Assembly (NCBI GenBank): GCA_016180425.1
Contig: JACPBF010000008.1
Location: 97,318-161,317 of the forward strand
Length of the DNA: 64,000 nucleotides
Direction of reading: 5' to 3'
Source of the DNA: Elusimicrobiota bacterium
GTDB taxonomy: Bacteria; Elusimicrobiota; Elusimicrobia; 2-02-FULL-39-32
Positions 7,727 through 15,491 of this stretch are shown in pieces; the stretch's first letter is position 1; each line of letters starts with the position of its first letter. The translations under genes and the position numbers were made by a program. Below the pieces are notes generated by a model. The model worked only from the letters and a program-made list of their open reading frames with translations, made no database searches and was not told the DNA's origin.

Positions 7727-8311
7727 TTATTTCACCCCCACATAAGGCGTTTCTTTTTTTGGCAATCCTAAAGTCTCTTTCTCTTTTAAACTATCTCGCT
7801 CTTTTGAAACTTCCTCAAACAGTTTGTTTAGTTCCTGAGCCTTGGCGTCAAACTCATCTTTCTTGTCTATTTTTCTGATTTTAGAATCATAGACCAGAAA
7901 CTCCACAATTCTTTTTTCCTCTTTTGGGTCCAAGGCATATCCTCTAGTGCCCATTTTTATATGCATCCTTTTTATAAACCGTTTCCAATCATAAGCTTTA
8001 ATATAAGGAGAATTTAAAGGACGGCTAGAGGTATGGCATGAAGAACAAACTGCTAAAAATAGCTTATAGCTTTCTTGAATATTCAATGGATAACTGGAAA
8101 CATCCACTGTGGCAGGTCCCAAATCATAAGAAAAATGCGCGGTGAGTTGTGTTGAACTGAATTTTGATTTTAAAGCAGCTGTCTCCTCCTCTTTTTTCTC
8201 ACAAGAAGTTAAAGATAATAGTATGAATAATCCAGAAATTAGATAAACTAATCTGAATAATTTATTTATTCGCGCACATTTAAAAAACGGGTTTAAATTC
8301 ATAGGGTTCAC
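7727..8311 (-). CDS. Monoheme c-type cytochrome lipoprotein
   Basis: The 194-residue protein has a signal sequence ending in a lipobox (LSLTSC, Cys about 37), so it is probably a lipid-anchored protein. One heme motif, CSSCH, lies near residue 89 after YKLFLAVC, a pattern of cytochrome c domains. MHIKMGTRGY downstream may give the distal methionine. The C-terminal third is charged and probably helical. The tRNA-like gene begins 10 nt beyond the stop. No family name is recognised; the context suggests a member of the same electron-transfer system. Confidence 0.8.
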   Translation of the reverse strand: MNPMNLNPFFKCARINKLFRLVYLISGLFILLSLTSCEKKEEETAALKSKFSSTQLTAHFSYDLGPATVDVSSYPLNIQESYKLFLAVCSSCHTSSRPLNSPYIKAYDWKRFIKRMHIKMGTRGYALDPKEEKRIVEFLVYDSKIRKIDKKDEFDAKAQELNKLFEEVSKERDSLKEKETLGLPKKETPYVGVK

Positions 8312-8440
8312 CTACCCATTCAAATGCAACAAAATTACCAAAAATGAGAAAATGAGGAAGTTAAAAATGAATTGTTTGAGGTATTATAAGGCTAACGGTG
8401 GGTTTAAAATGTCCCTATCTTTCAGCTTCTAATAAGAGAT

Positions 8441-9532
8441 TCAATCTCCGAAGGCAACTCCGGTAGCTTTAGCGGTTTGAACTTCTTCGCTATCAGGTAA
8501 GACTAAATGCAATGAGCCAATCGCTTCTTTAATAGGAACACTGCCAATTTTTGTTCCGCGCAAAGATACCATGCTTCCAGTCTCTCCTTTATTAAGGAGT
8601 TCAGCAGCTTTTACTCCATAGCGGGTTGCAAGCCACCGGTCAAAAGCAGTAGGCGTACCTCCGCGCTGAAGGTGTCCTAAAATAGTAACCCGTGTCTCTA
8701 TGCCCAATGCTTCTTCAATCGCTTCCGCAATCTTATAACTAACGCCTCCTAAACGAATGGTATCATGAGACCCTTCTACTTTTCTTTGAATCACAAATTC
8801 CCCTCCAACTGCTTTTGCCCCTTCAGAAACAACTAAAATTGTAAATTCCTTTCCCCATCTAATCCTTTGTTCTATGGCTGAAATCACATTTTCAATTTTA
8901 TAAGGAATTTCTGGAATTAAAATCACATCCCCACCGCCGGCAATTCCTGCTCTTAAAGGAATCCATCCCGCATATCGCCCCATGGTTTCCAGCAAAATAA
9001 CTCGATGATGAGATTCTGCGGTGGAATGCAAGCGATCCACGGCATCTGTTGCAACTGAAAGCGCGGAATCAAAACCAAAAGTAACATCTGTCCCGCTTAA
9101 ATCATTGTCTATAGTTTTAGGAACTCCCACTATTGGAACCCCTGCCTCAAAAAATTTCTGAGATATGCTTAAAGTGCCATCTCCGCCAATCGCAATAAAA
9201 CCATCAATCTGATTTTTTTTCAAATTCAATATCGCGTCTTTGGAACGATCCAGAGGAGCAATTGTTTTACCAGAACTGTCATAAGTATAAGCAAAAGGAT
9301 TAGCTCGATTATTGGTCCCTAAAATAGTTCCGCCCCGGGTTAAAATGCCGGAGACAGTCTGTTCAGTTAAAGGAATATGCCAATCTTCTACTAAACCGCG
9401 AAATCCATCCATAAAACCAATCACTTCCCAGCTGTACTCTCTCACAGCTGATTTTACTACAGCACGGATCACTGCATTGAGCCCAGGACAGTCCCCCCCG
9501 CCAGTTAAGATTCCAATCTTTTTTATTTTCAT
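8441..9532 (-). CDS. pfkA: 6-phosphofructokinase, mixed-substrate (group III) type
   Basis: Phosphorylates fructose 6-phosphate to the 1,6-bisphosphate in glycolysis. GGGDCPGLNAVIR at the N-terminus, AIGGDGTL, PKTIDND and LGHLQRGGTP are signature segments. The loop GGDG keeps glycine at the position that is aspartate in pyrophosphate enzymes, whereas PKTIDND has lysine at the second diagnostic position. That combination is known from group III enzymes, most of which use ATP, so ATP is the more likely donor but PPi cannot be excluded from sequence alone. At 363 residues it is longer than the E. coli type (320). The gene follows the sigma-54 regulator gene after 6 nt, so the two are probably cotranscribed. 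Confidence 0.93.
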   Translation of the reverse strand: MKIKKIGILTGGGDCPGLNAVIRAVVKSAVREYSWEVIGFMDGFRGLVEDWHIPLTEQTVSGILTRGGTILGTNNRANPFAYTYDSSGKTIAPLDRSKDAILNLKKNQIDGFIAIGGDGTLSISQKFFEAGVPIVGVPKTIDNDLSGTDVTFGFDSALSVATDAVDRLHSTAESHHRVILLETMGRYAGWIPLRAGIAGGGDVILIPEIPYKIENVISAIEQRIRWGKEFTILVVSEGAKAVGGEFVIQRKVEGSHDTIRLGGVSYKIAEAIEEALGIETRVTILGHLQRGGTPTAFDRWLATRYGVKAAELLNKGETGSMVSLRGTKIGSVPIKEAIGSLHLVLPDSEEVQTAKATGVAFGD

Positions 9533-9538
9533 CTCATT

Positions 9539-10921
9539 TTATTTTTCGATCTCAATTTTATAACGATTCAAAAGACGGTGAATGGTTTTTCGGTCAATCT
9601 TAGCTTCTTCTGCTGCCTCTGAAATATTGCCATTATGTTTTTCCAAAAGACGCTTAAAATAATCTCTATAAAAAACTCTTAACGCTTCAGTTTTTGCTCC
9701 CCTAAAACTGCTCAATAAAATATTTTCCTTTTCTTTATGGCTCAAACGTATATTGTCTGGGATATCTTCTGATTGGATCATTAAAGAATTTGTTAAAGAA
9801 ACAGCCCTCTCTATAATATTCTCCAATTCTCTCACATTTCCCGGCCAGCTATAGTTTTTTAAAAGACTAAGCGCTGAGGAAGAAATCCCCTTTACGGAAT
9901 TATGAGATTTTTGAATAAATTTATGTAAAAAATGATTTGCTAAAAGCTCAACATCCCCTTCCCGCTCTCTTAAAGGCGGGATATTTAAAGTTATCACGTT
10001 TAAGCGATAGTATAGATCTTCTCTAAACTTTTTCTCTTGAACTGCTTTGGCTAGATCTCGATTTGTTGCAGCCACGATCCTTACATCCACTACAATCAGC
10101 CGGTTAGATCCCAACCTGCGAAACTCTTTTTCCTGTAAAACTCTTAAAAGTTTAGCTTGCAAACTAAGAGGAATTTCTCCAATCTCATCTAAAAAAATAG
10201 TTCCGCCGTCCGCGAATTCAAAAATGCCGGGCCTTGAATTTTGAGCATCTGTAAAAGCTCCTTTTTCATGGCCAAAAAGTTCAGACTCAAGCAAATTTTC
10301 TGGAAGGCTTGCGCAATCCACAGGAACAAACCTCCCGCCCCCTTGCCCGCGGCTAGAATTGCGATGCACTGCTCTGGCAACCAACTCTTTCCCTGTGCCG
10401 GATTCCCCTTGAATTAAAATATTCGCTTCCGTGGAAGCGATTTTTTTTACAGTTGTTAAAATCCCTTTAAGTTGAGGGCTTGAACCAATGAGCTGGTCAA
10501 AACCAAAAGCCAGACCTAATTCTTGTTTAAGCCTTTGATTTTCCTCAATCAGCCTCTGTTCTCTTAAAGCTTTTTCAATCAAAGTTAAAAGAAGTTCTGC
10601 TGAAATAGGTTTTGCCAAATAATCAAAAGCCCCTTCCTTAATAGCTTGCACAGCGGTTTCCCAAGCAGCATGAGCCGTAAAAAGAATCACTGGAATCCTT
10701 GAGTCCACAGATTTAATTTCCCGCAGAACTTCAATTCCATTTTTATGAGCCATTTTTAAATCCGTAAAAACCAAATCTGGTTTTTCCCTTGCCACTAGAT
10801 CTAATATGGAGTCGGTCTGGCTGGTGGTAAGGCAGCGATAGCCCGCATGCTCTAAAATTCTTTTGCAGTTTTCTAGGATTTCTATTTCATCATCAATGAC
10901 TAATATGGTTTCTTTAGACAT
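9539..10921 (-). CDS. NtrC-family sigma-54-dependent response regulator
   Basis: The 460-residue protein has three domains in order. The receiver (about 4-120) has acidic residues at 10-11, phosphoacceptor Asp54 and Lys104. The AAA+ sigma-54 activation domain (about 143-375) has Walker A GESGTGKE (172-179), the sigma-54-contacting GAFTDA loop and an R-finger region. A Fis-type helix-turn-helix lies at about 425-458 (ISEAAEEAKIDRKTIHRLL). It activates transcription from sigma-54 promoters when phosphorylated. No histidine kinase gene is adjacent. The window contains a strong sigma-54 promoter match upstream of amtB at 16059, a possible but unproven target. Confidence 0.95.
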   Translation of the reverse strand: MSKETILVIDDEIEILENCKRILEHAGYRCLTTSQTDSILDLVAREKPDLVFTDLKMAHKNGIEVLREIKSVDSRIPVILFTAHAAWETAVQAIKEGAFDYLAKPISAELLLTLIEKALREQRLIEENQRLKQELGLAFGFDQLIGSSPQLKGILTTVKKIASTEANILIQGESGTGKELVARAVHRNSSRGQGGGRFVPVDCASLPENLLESELFGHEKGAFTDAQNSRPGIFEFADGGTIFLDEIGEIPLSLQAKLLRVLQEKEFRRLGSNRLIVVDVRIVAATNRDLAKAVQEKKFREDLYYRLNVITLNIPPLREREGDVELLANHFLHKFIQKSHNSVKGISSSALSLLKNYSWPGNVRELENIIERAVSLTNSLMIQSEDIPDNIRLSHKEKENILLSSFRGAKTEALRVFYRDYFKRLLEKHNGNISEAAEEAKIDRKTIHRLLNRYKIEIEK

Positions 10922-10983
10922 AGCTTTTTTTAGATTGGGAAGGAAAATTTTATTTTACTGATACAAATTTTTTAAAAGTTTGG

Positions 10984-11043
10984 TGCCGGGGGGCGGCCGA
11001 TTTCTTATTCCCTTATTTTTAAGGAATCGGCACTTCCCCGGCA
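10984..11043. repeat. Hairpin built from tRNA-Phe acceptor ends
   Basis: TGCCGGGGGGCGG at 10984-10996 is identical to the 3' end of tRNA-Phe at 11068-11080, and CCCCGGCA at 11036-11043 matches its 5' end. Between them lies an unrelated segment that forms its own inverted repeat (CCGATT 10997-11002 with AATCGG 11025-11030). The unit therefore folds as an acceptor-like stem capped by a hairpin. It may be a deleted tRNA copy or act as a terminator-like element between tRNA-Phe and the regulator gene. Confidence 0.5.
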
Positions 11044-11067
11044 TTCTTATGAACTTCTAATAAAGTT

Positions 11068-11140
11068 TGCCGGGGGGCGGAATCGAACCGTCGACACACG
11101 GTTTTTCAGACCGTTGCTCTACCGACTGAGCTACCCCGGC
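11068..11140 (-). tRNA. tRNA-Phe (GAA)
   Basis: A complete cloverleaf reads on the minus strand. The acceptor is GCCGGGG with CCCCGGC, the D arm GCTC/GAGC, the anticodon arm ACGGT-CTGAAAA-ACCGT with anticodon GAA, and the T arm contains GGTTCGATTCC with one A-C mismatch in the T stem. The discriminator is A and the CCA tail is not encoded. The 5' half is duplicated at 13930 in altered form. Confidence 0.95.
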
Positions 11141-11234
11141 ACTACTACAGAATAAAAATCGGCACAACATACAAATTTAGAATGAAACGATCTCCATTAT
11201 ACTTTTTTCATTTTAGTTTTTCACAATTTTTTTC
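11099..11234. repeat. Left copy of the 136-bp direct repeat (tRNA-Phe 5' half plus upstream DNA)
   Basis: This segment runs from the anticodon arm of tRNA-Phe through its 5' end and about 95 bp of upstream DNA. It is repeated in the same orientation at 13930-14068 with only a few differences, most of them in the D loop. The two copies bracket an IS21 remnant and an AbiE-like pair, so they mark the edges of an inserted or duplicated segment. The right-hand end of this copy runs into the 3' end of the transposase fragment. Confidence 0.85.
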
Positions 11235-11740
11235 TTCTTCGTCTTCTTGATCTCCCCAGTCACTCTATCTACAATCTCTAATCCATCACAATAATCCACA
11301 AAAAGTTTCTCACCGCCTCGATGTTCTTGTCTCATACAATAGTGTTGCTTTCCCTTCCAGGCTCGATATAAATTGCAGTATTGCACATACTCATACCCAT
11401 CACTATATTGCTCTTTATACTCTTGCCATAAAAGTATCAAGGTCACATGTTTGTTTCTCAGCTCCTCTTGTATCTTTGCATACTCCGGTATGGGCTTAAT
11501 CGCTTTAACATTCACCAACTCTTTACTCAACTTTAATTTCTTCTTTAACTCCTCTTCACTCATTCCCTCTATTTCTGACCAACTTAACACTCCTGCTGCC
11601 TCTGCTTTCTTCACATATTCAGATACTGCGGTACGCGAAACTTTACAGCTCCTTGCGATTTGCCTATAACTCAATCCAAAGCTTAATCCCAATCTCAAAA
11701 TCTCTCGTATCTTTTTCATAATTAGCCTTTCTTTTGCCAT
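11213..11740 (-). pseudogene. istA: IS21-family IstA transposase, N-terminal fragment
   Basis: The 175-residue frame has the IstA start: a helix-turn-helix (LSYRQIARSCKVSRTAVSEY), the WQEYKEQYSDGY-type linker and the first catalytic segment EKLFVDYCDGLE. It then ends abruptly in lysines within the tRNA-linked repeat. IstA is normally about 500 residues, so the rest of the catalytic domain and all of IstB are missing. An AGGAGG site precedes the start and the element's repeated end lies upstream. It is a decayed mobile element and probably not active. Confidence 0.85.
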
Positions 11741-11892
11741 AGAACCTCCTTGTTCTTGTTTCTATACACAAAAAAAGATACATCCTTTCTAGTGTAAAAA
11801 ACTTAAGAAAGATCCTATTTTAGTCTATGTGAATCTGATTTGAAATTCGATTTTAATCCATTCCTGCCACCAATTTAATCACTATCAAAATA

Positions 11893-11979
11893 TGGCAGCA
11901 ATGGATTAAACGGGTGGCAGGATTGGTTTAAATGGGTGGCAACTTTCGATTAAATCAGTGGCAACTTTGCATTAAATTT
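11893..11979. repeat. Four 22-bp periodic repeats, IS21-type terminal region
   Basis: TGGCA recurs at 11893, 11915, 11937 and 11959, exactly 22 bp apart, each followed within a few bases by a TTAAA/TTTAA block. Multiple tandem copies of a short motif are characteristic of IS21-family ends, where they bind the transposase. The position, just upstream of the IstA fragment, agrees. The rest of 11741-12086 contains no convincing gene. Confidence 0.7.
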
Positions 11980-12086
11980 CGCATTGTGGCTCGATCCAAC
12001 CCCTTCTTACGTGTATAAACGCCTTTCCTCGAGGAGATGCTTAAGATTGATGAGCGTTTCGTTTGGCATAGGGTTTGTTTCCTTAT

Positions 12087-12890
12087 CTAACCTGTTTTTA
12101 AAACTTGAATCAAAGGACGAAACACAGTTTCAATTTCCAGGTCAACTTTCTTCGGTTCCACTAGAGTGGCTACGTGTTTTTTTAAGGCAACATATCCAGC
12201 TCCGCGATTGGTCCCAACGTGCTTCAAAATATTCTTCCTGAAGGCATGGAAATATTCATTGTTTCTAAATTCTTTTACCTTCTCCAATAAATCTTCCAGA
12301 TTGGGACAAGACCTGAGGATATGAAAAACATAGTACAAGTCTTTGTCTCTTTTTTCCTTATTCGAACGACTTACAAACGTAATTCCTTTGTGGAATAAAA
12401 ACGTTGCCGGACTCACAATTTTTACTAATAAATTCTTCCCGTCCACTTCAATTGGAATCCTCAATAGATCAGAACGAAGAAGAATATCAAAAGCCTCAAT
12501 CCTATGACATGCCACCTGTGACCCAAGAAACCTCTGAAGAGTATCGTCAGACACTTCAAACGAGGTGATAAATTCGATTTTCATCTGAACTTTACCTCTG
12601 TTATAGATGATTTCGACAGGAAGTTTCTCATCCTTGTAAAATCTTTCTGTTGCGTAGCCCGCATTGATAAGCCGCTCAAAAAGTGTGGGTGAATATCTCT
12701 TGCTCCCAGTTTCTGTAATACCGATATCTATATCGGTCGTTCTAGGAAAGGAACCGAAAGGAATTTTCCAGAGGCATTTAGCGTATAGGTAAGGACACCA
12801 ACCCCCAACAATCACTAAATGGTTTAAATCATTTTTTAGAATACGAAGAACATCTACTAGAGCTTGCGCGTAAGAATCACTTTCAAACAA
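12087..12890 (-). CDS. AbiEii-like nucleotidyltransferase toxin (type IV TA)
   Basis: This 267-residue protein has a nucleotidyltransferase core: VIVGGWCPYLYA (about 26-38), then TTDIDIGI (about 51-58) supplying the metal-binding aspartates. This layout matches AbiEii/DUF1814-type toxins, which modify tRNA or other substrates with nucleotides and cause growth arrest or phage abortion. It overlaps the preceding antitoxin-like gene by 8 bp in the usual AbiEi-AbiEii order. The pair lies inside the tRNA-Phe-linked repeat, beside an IS remnant, which suggests acquisition by transfer. The exact toxin subfamily is uncertain. Confidence 0.75.
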   Translation of the reverse strand: MFESDSYAQALVDVLRILKNDLNHLVIVGGWCPYLYAKCLWKIPFGSFPRTTDIDIGITETGSKRYSPTLFERLINAGYATERFYKDEKLPVEIIYNRGKVQMKIEFITSFEVSDDTLQRFLGSQVACHRIEAFDILLRSDLLRIPIEVDGKNLLVKIVSPATFLFHKGITFVSRSNKEKRDKDLYYVFHILRSCPNLEDLLEKVKEFRNNEYFHAFRKNILKHVGTNRGAGYVALKKHVATLVEPKKVDLEIETVFRPLIQVLKTG

Positions 12891-13563
12891 AGGAGGTTCC
12901 CTTCTTCTTAAAAAAACTCGTCAAATGCTTTGCTTCCTCTGAGCCAGCTGGATAAGAAATAAGATCCAAGTACAATTGCAGATTAGACACACAAGGATGT
13001 CCCCGAATGACCTGTCTATCACGAAAAATAGAGCTTTTGTAAATTGGCAAAGAAACAGTAACATTTCCGCCCGATTTCAATTCTAAAAGGCCCAACTGGT
13101 TTTTTAGATTTTCTACGAAGCCCATAAATTTTTCAGGAGGAACATCCACATATACAAAATGATCTTCAACCAAAACATAAGGGGATATAAGCCGTGATGC
13201 GCTAAACAGTGTTAATGCGTATTGGATACGGGAGCGCTGAATGAAAACGTCCCAGTCTTTGTAGAATGACTTGCCTTTATAATGCAACCGAATAGAGAGA
13301 TTATCAGAAAATGAATAACTCTTACTCCACAGCTTAAGAAGCCCTTTGCGGTCCCTAAGGACAGAAAAACTATTCCGCCCCTTCTTAACTCTAGCAACAA
13401 GTCCTAACTCCCAAGCCCGGTTTAAGACACGGTTAGCCAGAGCAAAGGAAACGCCAACCCTCACAAAATCGCGTATTTTCCATTCCCTTCCTGGATTCTC
13501 GAGAATGGCTTTAATAACGATAGAGGATTTGTCGCTAAAGATATTCTTAAGATGTTTTCTCAT
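12883..13563 (-). CDS. AbiEi-like winged-helix antitoxin/autoregulator
   Basis: The N-terminal 70 residues form a winged-helix-like segment (WKIRDFVRVGVSFALANRVL, then LGLVARVKKGRN). The remainder is a mixed alpha/beta domain (about 226 residues in all), ending close to the start of the toxin gene. The size, order and overlap with a nucleotidyltransferase gene fit the AbiEi antitoxin, which neutralises the toxin by repressing the operon. Inverted repeats lie 30-45 bp upstream of the start. The assignment rests on the architecture and context rather than a decisive motif. Confidence 0.65.
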   Translation of the reverse strand: MRKHLKNIFSDKSSIVIKAILENPGREWKIRDFVRVGVSFALANRVLNRAWELGLVARVKKGRNSFSVLRDRKGLLKLWSKSYSFSDNLSIRLHYKGKSFYKDWDVFIQRSRIQYALTLFSASRLISPYVLVEDHFVYVDVPPEKFMGFVENLKNQLGLLELKSGGNVTVSLPIYKSSIFRDRQVIRGHPCVSNLQLYLDLISYPAGSEEAKHLTSFFKKKGTSFV

Positions 13564-13591
13564 GGCCGCAGTTTATGTTTAAAAATGTATT

Positions 13592-13609
13592 GTGTATTAT
13601 AAAGTACAC
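13592..13609. promoter_or_regulatory. Inverted repeat, candidate operator of the AbiE-like operon
   Basis: GTGTA (13592-13596) and TACAC (13605-13609) flank an AT-rich centre, and a second TGTG/CACA arrangement follows at about 13617-13628. AbiEi antitoxins bind inverted repeats upstream of their own gene, so these are plausible operators. They lie 29 bp and more upstream of the antitoxin ATG. Confidence 0.45.
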
Positions 13610-13628
13610 TAATTATTGTGGTACACAT

Positions 13629-13929
13629 AAATTATACAGGCCACTGATCTTTTTGTCAAATCGCGTAAAATATATTTTTAACTTTAGCTATAATCGTGAA
13701 AATTTATGTCAGTCATTTGGCATGGAATTTTGAAACAGTTTTTGCTCAGAAGTTCAATCTAAAATTTAAGACAAAAAGTTTGTCCGCTTTTCTGTCCGCT
13801 TTTGGGCAAAAAATGGCAATATTCAGCAACGTTCAGCAATCCAAATGGGCTGTGGATAACTTTTATTCTATCGTCGGAAAATGTGGGTTTATGAGGGTGG
13901 GGTTATGCACTTACCAAAAAGTGTAGCAT
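13629..13929. other. Stretch without a convincing gene
   Basis: A plus-strand open frame of 76 codons (13696-13926) has no ribosome-binding site, no recognisable domain and an unusual composition, so I do not call it. The motif GTCCGCTTTT appears twice near 13779-13802 (once as a close variant). Nothing else with clear structure was seen. Confidence 0.5.
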
Positions 13930-14068
13930 CGGTTTTTCAGACCGTTGCTCTAGCCGCCTCGAGCTACCCCGGCACTACTACAGAATAAAAATCGGCACAA
14001 CATACAAATTTAGAATGAAACGATCTCCATTATACTTTTTTCGTTTTAGTTTTTCACAAATTTTTTTC
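13930..14068. repeat. Right copy of the direct repeat with a pseudo-tRNA-Phe 5' half
   Basis: This copy holds the anticodon arm and 5' half of tRNA-Phe, with an altered and longer D loop, plus the same upstream flank as at 11099-11234. The 3' half of the tRNA is absent, so this is not a functional gene. Its right-hand end continues into the excisionase-like remnant instead of the transposase fragment. Confidence 0.85.
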
Positions 14069-14212
14069 CTCAACAAAATTTACGCTGATCCACTCCTCTA
14101 TTTTCGAAACATCAAACTTCGTAGAGCGCCCCAGTTTCAGATGCGGAAAAAATGATATTTTTTTCCCTAGTTTATCTATCCTAAAAAAGCTAAAATTCTG
14201 TCTATTGATGAT
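14054..14212 (-). pseudogene. Excisionase/AlpA-type helix-turn-helix fragment
   Basis: A minus-strand frame of about 52 codons without an obvious start reads FFRIDKLGKKISFFP, then LKLGRSTKFDVSKIEEWI. These are the second half of a small helix-turn-helix DNA-binding domain of the excisionase/MerR-like type (the pattern G-R-x-x-x-F-D-x-x-x-I-x-x-W-I). It ends with a TGA inside the direct repeat. The N-terminal part that should precede it is missing. It is likely a relic of a mobile element. Confidence 0.6.
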
Positions 14213-14463
14213 TTATTAATGAGGAAGAGGGGTCAGAAGGTTATATCAACTTAGGGAAAAATCTGTGGCTATGAGTGAAAAAGATTGGAATAAATTTAAA
14301 ACTCGCAAAGAGTTCATTGACCGACTGTTTTTGGATTCGCAGCGGAAATCTATAAAGTTCCAGAGTTCCAGCGTAAAATGCTAAGTTCAAAAAATAAGTA
14401 AGCTGTCCCCGCAATTTTCTTTTGCTTTTGAGAAACAGTCGTTAGTGTCTTTACAGTCTGTCC

Positions 14464-14583
14464 ACTAAAGAGAGGAAGATCAATATAAGAAAGATTGGGG
14501 GCGGCAAGGTAAATGTTACTCTGGTTGTTTTAGAGAAGTTCGCCAATGCGCTTGATGTTTCGGTTGATGAGTTATTTGAGTAA
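14464..14583 (+). pseudogene. Xre-family helix-turn-helix C-terminal fragment
   Basis: The frame ending at 14583 reads GKVNVTLVVLEKFANALDVS followed by VDELFE. This is the second half of an HTH_3/Xre domain (NxTLxxLxKxAxALxVSxDELF). Upstream the frame lacks the first helices and a start, so it is a truncated remnant. It lies just before the nuclease-like gene and may once have regulated it. Confidence 0.65.
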
Positions 14584-14587
14584 ATTT

Positions 14588-15079
14588 ATGAAAAAAGGCA
14601 AAGACAACCAAAAAGAAGAAAATCATAGAGTTGCTTATAATATTACCGGAGTGGCCGGAGAGTATTTTGTTGCTGCCGAACTTTCAAGGCGTGGATGGAT
14701 TACCACCATGACGCTAAAAAATACCCCAAACATTGATGTTATCGCAACTACCCCGGACGGTTTAAGAACTCTTAACATACAAGTAAAAACAAGGTCAATC
14801 GAAAACAGGCAAGGATGGATTTTGAATAAGAGGATAGAAACGCTTGTGCCAGGCAATAACTTTTTTATTGCATTTGTTGATTTGAAAGATAGGGACGAAA
14901 AGCCAGATTATTTTTTAATCCCTAAAAATCTATTTGCAAAATGGGTTACAAAACGCCATCAAGATTGGCTAGTCAGTCCAGGGCGTTTGGGCCGGGCTCA
15001 TGTAGATAACCCAATAAGAACATTCGATAAACCGCAGTTCGACGTGTTTGAGAAATATCACAATAATTGGGATATCTAA
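14588..15079 (+). CDS. PD-(D/E)XK-type nuclease-like protein
   Basis: From the ATG at 14588 the protein has 163 residues. GVAGEYFVAAELSRRGW supplies an N-terminal helix with Glu, NIDVIATT supplies the Asp, and NIQVKTRS supplies a Q-x-K in the place of (D/E)xK. This order of motifs matches the PD-(D/E)XK superfamily fold seen in small endonuclease-like proteins from accessory regions. The remaining half contains NNFFIAFVDL and DYFLIPKNLF, typical of the same group. Its biological target is unknown. The frame is open upstream to 14546, but that part overlaps the Xre fragment in another frame and has no better start. Confidence 0.65.
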   Translation: MKKGKDNQKEENHRVAYNITGVAGEYFVAAELSRRGWITTMTLKNTPNIDVIATTPDGLRTLNIQVKTRSIENRQGWILNKRIETLVPGNNFFIAFVDLKDRDEKPDYFLIPKNLFAKWVTKRHQDWLVSPGRLGRAHVDNPIRTFDKPQFDVFEKYHNNWDI

Positions 15080-15114
15080 AAAATGAAGTATGGAAAATTT
15101 CGGGGGAAAGTTCT

Positions 15115-15185
15115 GGGGACACCATGAGCTGACCCGTGTTTAACGGACACCAAAATAAGTGTAATATAGAAATGTAGGTGTCCCC
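15115..15185. repeat. 71-bp element with GGGGACACC inverted ends
   Basis: GGGGACACC at 15115-15123 and GGTGTCCCC at 15177-15185 are a perfect 9-bp inverted pair bracketing 53 bp. Similar ends are found near Y1 (REP-associated) transposase genes in many genomes, so this may be a small non-autonomous relic. It lies between the nuclease-like gene and the convergent antitoxin gene and could also terminate transcription. Confidence 0.5.
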
Positions 15186-15188
15186 AAA

Positions 15189-15491
15189 TCAAATTGCATT
15201 ATACTCCTGACGGATTGCCTGACAAACTTTGGCCACTAAATCCAAAGATGGCACGACTTTCCTGCTAAGGAGATTATACGTGGTTCTACGAGGAATATGA
15301 TAATGCTTTTCAAGCTGTGATTTATTCAGGTGACGTAAGCTTGCCGCTAGGACTTCTCGCGCGGATTTAGAATCCCCCTCCTCCAAACATTCCATAAAGG
15401 TTTTAAACACTAATCTTGGGTTGCTAAGAGTGACCGACGTATCATGATCCATTAGTTTACGCTTTTTATTATTTTTTGAGTTCATATTCAT
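15189..15491 (-). CDS. Helix-turn-helix antitoxin (HigA-like)
   Basis: This 100-residue protein has a helix-turn-helix near residues 54-85 (LNKSQLEKHYHIPRRTTYNL, then PSLDLVAKVCQAI). It overlaps the upstream toxin-like gene by 23 bp. The order, toxin first and HTH antitoxin second, is that of HigBA and of the addiction-module antidote group. The antitoxin would bind both the toxin and the palindrome within the promoter at 15799-15812. The HTH is divergent, so the exact subfamily is unsure. Confidence 0.75.
   Translation of the reverse strand: MNMNSKNNKKRKLMDHDTSVTLSNPRLVFKTFMECLEEGDSKSAREVLAASLRHLNKSQLEKHYHIPRRTTYNLLSRKVVPSLDLVAKVCQAIRQEYNAI

Noticed and set aside
11893..11979. Regular 22-bp repeats that could suggest a small CRISPR-like array
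   Set aside because: Only the short TGGCA core is shared, the gaps are too short for spacers and no cas gene is near. They fit an IS21 end.
13851..13859. A perfect DnaA-box-like TGTGGATAA
   Set aside because: Only one copy is present, with no AT-rich unwinding region or cluster nearby. A single 9-mer is expected by chance.
13696..13926. Plus-strand open frame of 76 codons
   Set aside because: No ribosome-binding site, domain or sensible start, and it lies beside a decayed repeat. It is likely a chance frame.
14271..14384. Short plus-strand frame starting MSEKDWNKFKTRKEF
   Set aside because: It has only 37 codons, no ribosome-binding site and no recognisable family. It may be a relic of a mobile element but cannot be supported.
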